Source: Solibacillus sp. FSL R7-0668 (GTDB lineage Bacteria; Bacillota; Bacilli; Bacillales_A; Planococcaceae). Taken from it: DNA of 64,000 nt. The notes beneath the pieces were generated by a model. It worked only from the letters and a program-made list of their open reading frames with translations, was not told the DNA's origin and ran no database searches. The position numbers and the translations under genes were made by a program. Each line of letters begins with the position of its first letter. Position 1 is the first letter of the stretch. Location of the stretch: positions 2,854,001 to 2,918,000 of the forward strand of contig NZ_JBBOUU010000001.1 of the NCBI RefSeq assembly GCF_038006205.1. The letters run 5' to 3'. Of this stretch, positions 1 through 7,490 are shown piece by piece.

Positions 1-1081
1 ACTTAATGAACTACAAGCGTATTTAGTAACAAATGAAATCGATGCGGCTTTTATTACGACACCAGATAATGTATTTTATTTTTCAAATTTTAATAGCGAT
101 CCACATGAGCGTTTACTAGGTGTCATGCTATTTAAAGATGCCGAGCCATTTCTAATATGTCCTAAAATGGAAATGCCCGATGTCATTGCGGCTGGTTGGC
201 AATATGAAGTTGTCGGTCATGAAGATACAGAAAACGCATGGGATATTGTGACTAAAACCGTTGCAACGCGCAATACCCCATTCCAAAAGCTCGCTATTGA
301 AAAAGCACATTTAACAGTTGAGCGTTTTGAAGCGATTCAAGAACGTTTTGAAAACATCGTATTCGTAGGAATTGATGAAAAAATCAATGCGATGCGTATT
401 TATAAGAGCGAAGAAGAATTAGTCAAAATGCGTAAAGCAGCTGAACTTGCAGACTATGCCATTCAAGTAGGCTGTGACGCCATCACTGAAGGTAAGACTG
501 AAATGGAAGTTTTAAATGAAATCGAATCAGCGATTAAAGCGAAGGGGTATGCGATGAGCTTTGATACGATGGTACTTGCCGGTGAAAAAGCCGCCTCACC
601 ACACGGAACACCCGGTGATCGTAAAATCCAGCAAGGTGATCTTATCTTATTTGACCTTGGCGTTATTTACGAAGGATATTGCTCAGACATCACACGTACA
701 GTCGCATTTGGTCAACCAGGTGAAGAGCAAATTAAAATTTATAATACCGTACGTGCTGCCAACGAAAATGCCATCGCTGCCGTAAAACCTGGCGTACGCG
801 CAATGGACCTAGATAAAATTGCACGCGATACAATTGCTGATGCAGGATATGGTGAGTACTTTACACACCGCTTAGGTCATGGTCTTGGTATTTCAGTACA
901 TGAGTTCCCTTCGATTAATGGCTCCAATGAAATGGTATTAAACGAAGGTACCGTATTCACAATTGAACCAGGTGTTTATAAAACAAATGTTGCCGGTGTT
1001 CGAATTGAGGATGATGTAGTCGTAACAAGCACAGGGGTAGAAATATTAACAAAATTCACAAAAGAATTAGTAATTCTTTAA
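1..1081 (+). CDS. M24 family Xaa-Pro peptidase, 5' end cut by window
   Basis: This is a pita-bread metallopeptidase that removes N-terminal residues ahead of proline. The reading frame is open from base 2, before the first internal ATG at 125, so the true start lies outside the window. An N-terminal creatinase-like domain is followed by the catalytic domain. The five metal ligands are visible in order: Asp in LFDLG, Asp in SDITRT, His in RLGHGLG, Glu in FTIEPG and Glu in RIEDD. All are present, so the enzyme should be active. The family is secure, but the exact substrate (dipeptides or longer peptides) cannot be read from the sequence. A strong terminator follows the stop within 15 bases. Confidence 0.93.
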   Translation, partial: LNELQAYLVTNEIDAAFITTPDNVFYFSNFNSDPHERLLGVMLFKDAEPFLICPKMEMPDVIAAGWQYEVVGHEDTENAWDIVTKTVATRNTPFQKLAIEKAHLTVERFEAIQERFENIVFVGIDEKINAMRIYKSEEELVKMRKAAELADYAIQVGCDAITEGKTEMEVLNEIESAIKAKGYAMSFDTMVLAGEKAASPHGTPGDRKIQQGDLILFDLGVIYEGYCSDITRTVAFGQPGEEQIKIYNTVRAANENAIAAVKPGVRAMDLDKIARDTIADAGYGEYFTHRLGHGLGISVHEFPSINGSNEMVLNEGTVFTIEPGVYKTNVAGVRIEDDVVVTSTGVEILTKFTKELVIL

Positions 1082-1093
1082 AATTTTACGACA

Positions 1094-1129
1094 GACAATC
1101 AAGCTACTAGATAGCTTGGTTGTCTTTTT
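1094..1129 (+). terminator. Intrinsic terminator of the M24 peptidase gene
   Basis: A 13 bp stem (GACAATCAAGCTA paired with a downstream arm that has one G-T wobble) and a 5-base loop are followed by a T run. It begins 13 bases after the stop codon. Confidence 0.9.
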
Positions 1130-1183
1130 AGTAATCACTAAAAATAGTTGAATAAAACATATACGATATGCGTAACCTATAAC

Positions 1184-1229
1184 GAGTGATTAACTAGCAT
1201 CATGCATGCTATTAATCACTCATTTTTTA
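1184..1229 (+). terminator. Second hairpin with T run, no gene before it
   Basis: The arms GAGTGATTAA and TTAATCACTC pair perfectly. An inner TAGCAT/ATGCTA stem with a CATGC loop extends the hairpin, and ATTTTTTATT follows on the plus strand. Only about 55 bases lie between it and the previous terminator, and no ORF fits there. It is either a backup terminator or the end of a very short transcript. Confidence 0.7.
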
Positions 1230-1332
1230 TTGATAAATTGTCTATCATCATTTTTTACAATATTTAACTCGTTTTTATTAGCTAGCAATAAGGAATAGAA
1301 TACTAAGTCTCTTTGAAAGGACGTGGGATCGT

Positions 1333-1977
1333 ATGAATAAATGGTTCATCATCGCCTTCATTATTTTATTATTGGCTTTGCTCTCTATGAGTCAAGTGAA
1401 TCAACAAACGAAGGCAGCAACAACATCGCTTAGTATTGCTCAAAAAGATCTTGTTTTACGTAATGCTCCAAATAAGGGCGCAGTAGGATCAAAAAAGGCA
1501 CAGCCACCCGTTGTTACGAGCGGTTTCATGCCAAAAGCAAATCGTAGCTACACCTATGAGCCTTCCTTTGAAGATCCGAATCAAGTTACCTATCAAGCAG
1601 TGAACAATCCTTCTATTGCGAACTCAATTGAATTATTAGAAGCGGACTATATCGGCTATACGTATATTGAAAGCAACAGCGAACTCAAACTTGGTGTCGC
1701 CTATTCTGATACCTTCTTCTTTTCATTAAGCTATCCGATGAAGGAGAACCGTACTATTATTGATACGGATTACGGCTATGATGGTGTCCATGCGACTACG
1801 GAAGTAAAAGTTGAAAGTACTTCGGCTACTGTGCACACAAAAGCCGCAACATTTCATAACGTCGTCATTTTAGCGTATCCGAATGGCACTAAAATTTATT
1901 TAGCAAAGGATTACGGCATTATCCGCATTGCTGATTTCGAAGGCGATATTACGACTGAATTAATTGCGGTCCAATAA
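1333..1977 (+). CDS. Hypothetical membrane-anchored extracytoplasmic protein
   Basis: I do not recognise the family. The 214-residue product starts with a hydrophobic segment (about residues 4-20) that could be an uncleaved anchor or signal peptide. A low-complexity linker and a probably beta-rich domain follow. The last 40 residues (FHNVVIL, GTKIYLAKDYGIIRI) resemble the C-terminus of secreted Bacillus lipoproteins that end in a Y-x-A/K-G-x-G-x-(I/V) strand, but there is no lipobox cysteine. The ATG is preceded by GAAAGGA at a long spacing. The gene stands alone, between the tandem terminators and a shared terminator with ald. The function is unknown. Confidence 0.75.
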   Translation: MNKWFIIAFIILLLALLSMSQVNQQTKAATTSLSIAQKDLVLRNAPNKGAVGSKKAQPPVVTSGFMPKANRSYTYEPSFEDPNQVTYQAVNNPSIANSIELLEADYIGYTYIESNSELKLGVAYSDTFFFSLSYPMKENRTIIDTDYGYDGVHATTEVKVESTSATVHTKAATFHNVVILAYPNGTKIYLAKDYGIIRIADFEGDITTELIAVQ

Positions 1978-2020
1978 AAAAATCTGCCTTGCTCTCCATT
2001 TCGAGGGCAAGGCAGATTTA
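1977..2020. terminator. Bidirectional terminator between convergent genes
   Basis: A stem AATCTGCCTTGC/GCAAGGCAGATT is flanked by an A run on the left and by TTTATTA on the right, so it can end the orphan gene on the plus strand and ald on the minus strand. Confidence 0.85.
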
Positions 2021-2025
2021 TTAGC

Positions 2026-3162
2026 TTATTGATTTAATCCTGTTAAAACACCTAGTACATCATCCACCGTAACATATGGCAATTGTTGGGCGTCTGCTAC
2101 TGCGCGGTATACAACTTTACCATCAATAGTATTCACGCCTCGTTTTAATGCTTCATTGTCTAAGCAGGCACGAATATAGCCCTTGTTGGCAATTTGTAAC
2201 GCATAAGGAACAGTATTGTTTGTTAACGCAATTGTTGACGTACGCGGTACAGCTCCTGGCATATTCGCTACTGTATAGTGTACAACACCATGTTTTACGA
2301 ATGTTGGGTTATCATGCGTTGTGACCTTTTCCGATGTCGCGAAGCAGCCACCTTGGTCAATTGCAATATCAACGACAACAGAACCTGGAGACATTGATGC
2401 AATCATCTCTTCCGTTACTAATTTCGGTGCTTTTGCGCCAGGAATTAATACAGATCCAATTACTAAGTCTGCCGAACGAACTGCATCCGCAATATTAAAT
2501 GGATTTGAAATTAATGTTTGGACATCACGACCAAAAATATCTTCTAATTGACGTAAACGCTCTGGGCTTAAGTCAATAATTGTCACATCTGCCCCCATGC
2601 CAACAGCAACCTTAGCTGCATTCGTCCCAGCGATACCGCCTCCAATTACCGTTACCTTTCCACGAGGCACGCCCGACACACCGCCTAATAAAATCCCTTT
2701 TCCACCTTGTAATTTTTCTAAATAATGTGCACCGATTTGCGTTGCCATTCGCCCTGCGACTTCGCTCATTGGTGTCAGTAATGGTAAAGAATTATTCGGT
2801 AATTGCACCGTTTCATAAGCAATCCCGACTACCTTGTTTTCAAGTAATGCCTTTGTCAGCTCTGGCTCCGGTGCTAAATGTAGGTAGGTGAATAAAATTA
2901 AGCCTTCTCGGAAATATTGATATTCACTTTCTATTGGCTCTTTTACCTTTAACACCATATCTGCATTCCAAGCTTCTACTGCCGAATCAACAATATGTGC
3001 TCCTGCTAATAAATAATCATTATCTGTAAATGAAGAACCTAATCCAGCCCCTGCTTCAATATACACTTCATGACCATTGGCAATTAATGATAATACCCCT
3101 GATGGCGTCATTGCCACACGATTTTCGTTGTTTTTAATTTCTTTTGGTACCCCTATTTTCAT
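2026..3162 (-). CDS. ald: Alanine dehydrogenase
   Basis: The enzyme catalyses NAD-dependent reversible oxidative deamination of L-alanine to pyruvate and ammonia in the cytoplasm. It is used for growth on alanine and, in Bacillus, for normal sporulation. I place the start at 3162 ([10 protein letters not shown]), because GGGAGG sits 8 bases before this ATG; an upstream in-frame ATG at 3186 has no such site. The resulting 378 residues match the family's usual length. Arg15, Lys74 and His95 (HLAPEP) form the pyruvate site, a Gly-rich Rossmann segment ([10 protein letters not shown]) binds NAD, and Asp in DIAIDQGG is conserved. It is a single-gene unit with a perfect dyad upstream. Confidence 0.96.
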   Translation of the reverse strand: MKIGVPKEIKNNENRVAMTPSGVLSLIANGHEVYIEAGAGLGSSFTDNDYLLAGAHIVDSAVEAWNADMVLKVKEPIESEYQYFREGLILFTYLHLAPEPELTKALLENKVVGIAYETVQLPNNSLPLLTPMSEVAGRMATQIGAHYLEKLQGGKGILLGGVSGVPRGKVTVIGGGIAGTNAAKVAVGMGADVTIIDLSPERLRQLEDIFGRDVQTLISNPFNIADAVRSADLVIGSVLIPGAKAPKLVTEEMIASMSPGSVVVDIAIDQGGCFATSEKVTTHDNPTFVKHGVVHYTVANMPGAVPRTSTIALTNNTVPYALQIANKGYIRACLDNEALKRGVNTIDGKVVYRAVADAQQLPYVTVDDVLGVLTGLNQ

Positions 3163-3221
3163 CGTGAATTCCTCCCTGTGAATCATAAAATGTAATAATT
3201 CAAATCCATTCTACCACTTTA

Positions 3222-3248
3222 TTCAAAAAATAGTAGCTATTTTTTGAA
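3222..3248. repeat. Perfect 12 bp inverted repeat upstream of ald
   Basis: TTCAAAAAATAG and CTATTTTTTGAA are separated by three bases. The repeat lies 60-86 bases upstream of the ald start, in the divergent ald/usp intergenic region. It looks like an operator for a dimeric regulator. A cruciform or an AT-rich terminator is possible but less likely, given its position before a gene. The remainder of this roughly 325-base gap is AT-rich and shows only the usp promoter. Confidence 0.55.
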
Positions 3249-3451
3249 TATATAATACATTCATAATAATCGAATTTAAAAAACGTCAACCCATTTCACA
3301 AGAAAGATTCCCTACATCGACACGAACACTATTTTTCAATAATAACTAAACGGTTTTTCTACAATTGTGAAGAAAAATTATACATATACGATAGGAAATA
3401 TTATTAATTTTCAGCTTTTTTAATGTTAGCTATTTCCAATCGAAAAACATT

Positions 3452-3460
3452 TGCTATAAT
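3452..3460 (+). promoter_or_regulatory. Extended -10 promoter of the universal stress gene
   Basis: TGCTATAAT is a TGn-extended, perfect -10 element about 30 bases before the gene. No good -35 hexamer is visible at 17 bases upstream. Confidence 0.6.
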
Positions 3461-3490
3461 AAGGCTATAGAAAACTAGGAGGTAATGAAA

Positions 3491-3937
3491 ATGGCAAATC
3501 ATTATAAGAGTATTGTAGTAGCAGTAGACGGTTCTAAAGAAGCAGAATACGCATTCCGTAAATCAATCGACGTTGCAAAACGTAACGAAGGCGCAACAAT
3601 AAACTTAGTGAATGTTATTGATACACGTTCGTTCGCAGCAATCGAAGCGTATGATCGTTCAATCGCTGAGCGTGCACAACAACACTCAGAAGAATTATTA
3701 AACGGTTACAAAAAACAAGCGGAAGAAGCTGGTATTGCTAATGTAAACTTAGTAATTGAATACGGCTCTCCAAAAAACATCATCACAAAAGAGCTTTCTA
3801 ACGTTGTAGAAGCGGACTTAATCATTTGTGGTGCAACTGGTTTAAACGCTGTTGAACGCTTCTTAATCGGTTCTGTATCAGAAGCTATCGTACGTTCTGC
3901 AAAATGTGACGTATTAGTAATCCGTACACCAGAGTGA
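3491..3937 (+). CDS. Universal stress protein, UspA family
   Basis: This is a small cytoplasmic nucleotide-binding stress protein of the Usp alpha/beta fold. The N-terminal IVVAVDGS strand-loop, and the C-terminal ATP-loop signature G-A-T-G-L-N followed by G-S-V-S-E-A-I-V, point to the ATP-binding subtype. I chose the ATG at 3491 (MANHYKS). AGGAGG lies 8 bases before it, but only 2 bases before the alternative ATG at 3485. The product is 148 residues, which is typical. It is monocistronic, with an extended -10 promoter and its own terminator. In B. subtilis ackA occupies the position next to ytxK; here this gene does. Confidence 0.93.
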   Translation: MANHYKSIVVAVDGSKEAEYAFRKSIDVAKRNEGATINLVNVIDTRSFAAIEAYDRSIAERAQQHSEELLNGYKKQAEEAGIANVNLVIEYGSPKNIITKELSNVVEADLIICGATGLNAVERFLIGSVSEAIVRSAKCDVLVIRTPE

Positions 3938-3956
3938 TTTTTTCATTCCAGTAAAT

Positions 3957-3998
3957 GAAAACGCCATCTTCCAAATCAATGGAAGATGGCGTTTTTTT
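3957..3998. terminator. Strong terminator between usp and ytxK
   Basis: A 14 bp stem (AACGCCATCTTCCA and its complement) with a 6-base loop is followed by eight T on the plus strand. A short A run on the left gives it weaker activity for the convergent ytxK. Confidence 0.92.
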
Positions 3999-4006
3999 TC
4001 GTTTCT

Positions 4007-4948
4007 TTAGCGCTTTTGGTCATTTCCTTCACGCCACATACGTACTTTTTCAAAGAACATCGCAAGCGCTTCACGGTTGGACATATTTGGGACCTTCGCT
4101 AATAATACTTCGCGAGGTGCTTTTAACTGCTTACTTTGCTTTTGTAAAATTAAAATACTTTTTTCATGCGCTTTTGATGCAAATAAATTTTCAGGTAATT
4201 GAATGACTGCTTGAATCCACGCATGACTTTTTATAAATTTGTGTAATTGCTTTGCTTGCTCGGATTCAAATAAATTAGCAGGAATTAAGAAGAAAGCAAA
4301 GCCGCCCTCTTTTGTATAATTCATCGATTGCTCAATAAATAAGTGGTGCGCATAACTCATACCTTCTGCCGCACATAATTCATAATCTAGCGCTACCTCT
4401 TCATTTGGATAATAGCCAACAGGTAAATCACAAATGACCGCATCGACTGGGTCTACTAATAATTTTTCTAATGCATCTTGACGGAATAATCTCACAGGCT
4501 GTTCAATTAAATCCCCTGTTGCTGCAGCAAGACGGATTAATAAATCATCGATTTCAACACCTGTTGCTTCGACATTACCATTTAAAGCATTCATCACCGT
4601 AAATAATAAATTGCCCGTACCTAAAGCTGGGTCAACTACCGCAATGGGACCATGTTGTAATCGCTGTTCAAAGCATTGCTCTACAAAATGAGCCACAAGT
4701 AAGCCTAACGTGTCAGGTGTCATTTGATGATTCGGCTGGGCACTTTTGCGCATCCCTTTTAAAATGGCAATTTGGATGGCCTTGCGCATATCTTCATTCG
4801 TTGCCTCTTCTACTTGCCACTCAAATTTACCATCTAATGTATCGTCTAATGCTTGTAATAACGCATCTAAATAATCTAGCCCATTTGTTTCTACTAATTT
4901 TTCTGCATAATCATTAACATATTTAAATATTTGTTCAAATTTTTCCAT
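4007..4948 (-). CDS. ytxK: YtxK-like class I SAM-dependent methyltransferase
   Basis: The protein is related to the HsdM/N6-adenine DNA methylases. Its role is unknown in B. subtilis too. A helical N-terminal region (about 1-100) is followed by a Rossmann SAM fold with motif I DPALGTGNLL. At motif IV the usual (N/D/S)PP(Y/F) tetrapeptide is replaced by DLPVGYYP, so the first proline is missing. No target-recognition domain follows, and the length (313) is that of YtxK rather than of a restriction enzyme subunit. Position next to tpx matches B. subtilis. It may be a non-DNA methyltransferase or an inactive relative. Confidence 0.85.
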   Translation of the reverse strand: MEKFEQIFKYVNDYAEKLVETNGLDYLDALLQALDDTLDGKFEWQVEEATNEDMRKAIQIAILKGMRKSAQPNHQMTPDTLGLLVAHFVEQCFEQRLQHGPIAVVDPALGTGNLLFTVMNALNGNVEATGVEIDDLLIRLAAATGDLIEQPVRLFRQDALEKLLVDPVDAVICDLPVGYYPNEEVALDYELCAAEGMSYAHHLFIEQSMNYTKEGGFAFFLIPANLFESEQAKQLHKFIKSHAWIQAVIQLPENLFASKAHEKSILILQKQSKQLKAPREVLLAKVPNMSNREALAMFFEKVRMWREGNDQKR

Positions 4949-5062
4949 CGTATTAAAACCCCTCTTACTATGTTAGAAATATACATACCACATAATTTGA
5001 CCACTTTCTTATGTGAATTTTCTCGATACATTTCCATCATTTTATCAATCCCAGAAATGAAC

Positions 5063-5094
5063 AACCCACTCAATTTTCTTGAGTGGGTTTTTTA
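5063..5094. terminator. Hairpin between tpx and ytxK
   Basis: A perfect 11 bp stem AACCCACTCAA/TTGAGTGGGTT has a TTTTC loop. The better T run is on the plus strand, where no gene precedes it. On the minus strand, after tpx, the tail is GTTCATTT. I take it as the tpx terminator with a weak tail. Confidence 0.65.
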
Positions 5095-5134
5095 ATGCTC
5101 TATTTACTTTACACTAAATTGCTGAAAAACAAAA

Positions 5135-5641
5135 TTATTTTGAAAGTGCTTTTACCGCTTCTAACGCTGCTTCATAGTTCGGATGTGTTGTACCTTCTGA
5201 AACGTATTCTACATAAGCTACTTTCCCGCTTTCATCCACTACGAAAATTGAACGAGCTAAAAGGCGCAATTCCTTCATATGTACGCCATATGCTTCTCCG
5301 AATGATGCATCGCGATGATCTGATACAGTAACGACTTTATCGATACCTGCAGCGCCGCACCAACGTTTTTGTGCAAATGGTAAATCCATTGATACCGTAT
5401 AAATAATCACGTTATCGCCTAACTCTGCAGCAGCTTCATTAAACTTACGTGTTTGTTGGTCACAAACTCCTGTATCTAATGATGGAACCACTGAGAATAA
5501 ACGAATCTTCCCTTCAGAATCCTTTAATGTTACTGGGGATAAATCGTTTGCTAACACTGTGAAGTCAGGTGCTTGATCGCCTACTTTTACTTCGTTACCG
5601 ATTAAAGTGACTGGTTTATTAATAAATGTTACTTGTGCCAT
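5135..5641 (-). CDS. tpx: Thiol peroxidase (atypical 2-Cys peroxiredoxin)
   Basis: Tpx reduces hydrogen peroxide and alkyl hydroperoxides in the cytoplasm using electrons from thioredoxin. The peroxidatic cysteine is Cys60 in SLDTGVC, with the conserved upstream Thr, and the resolving cysteine is Cys95 in RWCGAAG. The spacing between them is that of the Tpx family, and the length of 168 is normal. AAGGAGG precedes the ATG by 7 bases. It forms a single-gene unit between ytxK and the RDD gene. The ytfJ/ytfI genes that lie beyond tpx in B. subtilis are absent here. Confidence 0.97.
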   Translation of the reverse strand: MAQVTFINKPVTLIGNEVKVGDQAPDFTVLANDLSPVTLKDSEGKIRLFSVVPSLDTGVCDQQTRKFNEAAAELGDNVIIYTVSMDLPFAQKRWCGAAGIDKVVTVSDHRDASFGEAYGVHMKELRLLARSIFVVDESGKVAYVEYVSEGTTHPNYEAALEAVKALSK

Positions 5642-5718
5642 AATAACGCCTCCTTATTTATTACCTTATATTACTAAAGACAAAATACACTTTGCAACTA
5701 TCGTGGCTCGAGAACACC

Positions 5719-5770
5719 AAAGAAAAAAGCTACTTCATAAGTGACCACTTATAAAATAACTTTCTTCTTG
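5719..5770 (-). terminator. Probable terminator after the RDD gene
   Basis: An imperfect long hairpin is centred on ATAAGTG/CACTTAT. On the minus strand TTTTTTCTTT follows. It lies 45-96 bases downstream of the RDD stop. Confidence 0.5.
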
Positions 5771-5814
5771 TTTAGAAGGTGTCGATACTCTCTGATACCC
5801 TCTCCTATGATTCA

Positions 5815-6318
5815 TTAAACTTTTTGCACATAAATTGCTTCATGTACGACGATGGTATCTGCAAAATAGTCCGCGATGCTTTTATTATTCGGTGCAACTG
5901 CTATGATTAAGTACGGTAAATAGAGCATTGTACCGTTAATAAAGCGCCCTATCCCTTCACGGAATAAAACCGTCATCCAGTCCAATGGTTCTCCATTATC
6001 TTTTTGTACCTTTAATCCAAAGACCATTTTACCTAAAGTTTGCTTGAAATACTTCGTCATCAATACGAAATACGCATAAAAAAAGAACCCTGATACGATT
6101 GTAAACGGTGCGTACCAACTATCACCCGTTACACTCCAATCCAATACTGCAAATAATGGCTTTACTGCAATTCCTACGATGGCTGCAATCACAAGCGAAT
6201 CGATGATAAAAGCCCAAAATCGCATCCAAAAGCCACCTGTTTTAAGTTGAAGAGAAGGCTCTACTACGACTGGCTTCGTATCAATCGTATTTACTTCCTC
6301 GATTATATTGTCCGACAT
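5815..6318 (-). CDS. RDD family membrane protein (YteJ-like)
   Basis: This is an integral membrane protein with three or more predicted membrane segments. It carries the family's Arg-Asp-Asp-type signature as FWMRFWAFIIDS in the first helix, and the later KQTLGKMVFGLKV segment. The biochemical role of RDD proteins is mostly unknown; some act in sodium or lithium tolerance. I place the start at 6318 (MSDN) because AGGAGGGG precedes it; the longer form from 6348 would overlap sppA. It is 16 bases downstream of sppA, hence co-transcribed. The pairing of an RDD gene with sppA is the same as yteJ-sppA in B. subtilis. Confidence 0.88.
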   Translation of the reverse strand: MSDNIIEEVNTIDTKPVVVEPSLQLKTGGFWMRFWAFIIDSLVIAAIVGIAVKPLFAVLDWSVTGDSWYAPFTIVSGFFFYAYFVLMTKYFKQTLGKMVFGLKVQKDNGEPLDWMTVLFREGIGRFINGTMLYLPYLIIAVAPNNKSIADYFADTIVVHEAIYVQKV

Positions 6319-6334
6319 CGTAACCCCTCCTATT

Positions 6335-7345
6335 CTATTGTTCACCATATAAATACATCATACGCGGTGAGCTAGTTGATGAAATAATTTTTGAAATAGC
6401 CTGTGCTTCTGCTGAAGGGCTAAACATTGATCCTATTTTCACGCCTAATAACGAAGCCCAACTATCTGATTGTGTTGCATATTCAAATAACTCTGCATCC
6501 TCTAAGCCGTGTTCTGTACGCAGTGCATGTAATGCTGCATTTTCATTGCCGATTTCATCTACTAAACCTGCTTTTAATGCTTGCGAGCCACCTAAAATGC
6601 GTCCGTCCGCCACTTTCTTCACGTTTGCTTCTGACATGCCACGACCTTGTTCAATAATGTCGACAAATACTTCATACGATTCATCAATCATTTCTTGTAA
6701 CATCGTTTTTTCCTCTGCTGTAGAAGGACGATTACCACCGAACATATCTTTATGTTCACCTGATTTGATCGTTTCAAATTCAATTCCTACTTTTTCTGCT
6801 AGCTTGCTATAGTTAAGCGATTGCATAATGACACCAATCGAACCTGTAATCGTTTCACGCTGCGCAAAAATTTTGTCAGCTGGGGCCGAAATATAATAAC
6901 CACCTGAGGCAGCCATCGATCCCATTGATACATAAATTGGAATTTGCTTTTCTTCTTTAATTTGAACAAGCTTTTCATGGATTTCTGCCGATTCAATTAC
7001 ACCACCACCAGGGGAATCTACCGAAAGCAACACGGCCTGGACAGTATCATCCGCTAAAATAGCATCCAACTGTCTCATAAAGGCCTGGTGATTATATTCA
7101 ACCGTCTCCCAAACACTCGGCTCACCCACATCTTGAATGACACCACTTACTGTTAAATGGGCAATACGATTTGCAAAATCACCTGGTTCCACAACATTTT
7201 CATAAGCAAAGTCTTGCGTTCCAAGCATGCTATCAAAGCTTGTTAAAAAATCGGTTTTAAAAATCGTAATGATCGTATTAATTCCAATAGAAAAGAATAA
7301 TAATACCGCTGCGATAATGAGCGCAACTACTCGTTTTGTATTCAT
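6335..7345 (-). CDS. sppA: Signal peptide peptidase SppA
   Basis: This membrane-bound serine protease cleaves leftover signal peptides and, in Bacillus, helps resist antimicrobial peptides. One N-terminal anchor (about residues 7-29) precedes the ClpP/crotonase-like protease domain. The Ser/Lys dyad is visible: Ser147 in MAASGGYY and Lys199 in SGEHKD, at the same numbers as in the B. subtilis enzyme. The SVDSPGGG segment shapes the active site. Length 336 is typical. AAGGAGG lies in front of the ATG. It is the first gene of an operon with the RDD protein. Confidence 0.96.
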   Translation of the reverse strand: MNTKRVVALIIAAVLLFFSIGINTIITIFKTDFLTSFDSMLGTQDFAYENVVEPGDFANRIAHLTVSGVIQDVGEPSVWETVEYNHQAFMRQLDAILADDTVQAVLLSVDSPGGGVIESAEIHEKLVQIKEEKQIPIYVSMGSMAASGGYYISAPADKIFAQRETITGSIGVIMQSLNYSKLAEKVGIEFETIKSGEHKDMFGGNRPSTAEEKTMLQEMIDESYEVFVDIIEQGRGMSEANVKKVADGRILGGSQALKAGLVDEIGNENAALHALRTEHGLEDAELFEYATQSDSWASLLGVKIGSMFSPSAEAQAISKIISSTSSPRMMYLYGEQ

Positions 7346-7418
7346 TTATATAGCCTCCTTTAATTACTGTACGAAAGTATTTTACAAAAAGTTTCAACTT
7401 TCTACAAATCTAGCCCAA

Positions 7419-7465
7419 AATAAAGAGAGTATCCGAGAAATATTTCTGGGACACCCTCTTTATTA
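7419..7465 (-). terminator. Terminator of the acyl-CoA synthetase gene
   Basis: A long imperfect hairpin has outer arms AATAAAGAG and CTCTTTATT and inner AGAAA/TTTCT pairing. On the minus strand the stem runs into CTTTATTTTG. It lies 26-72 bases after the stop. Confidence 0.65.
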
Positions 7466-7490
7466 CCTGGGAAATACATCGAAATAACTG

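Noticed and set aside
4060-4075. CGCAAGCGCTTCACG, similar to a cre site.
   Set aside because: It lies in the 3' part of the ytxK coding sequence, does not match the cre ends, and has no promoter to act on.
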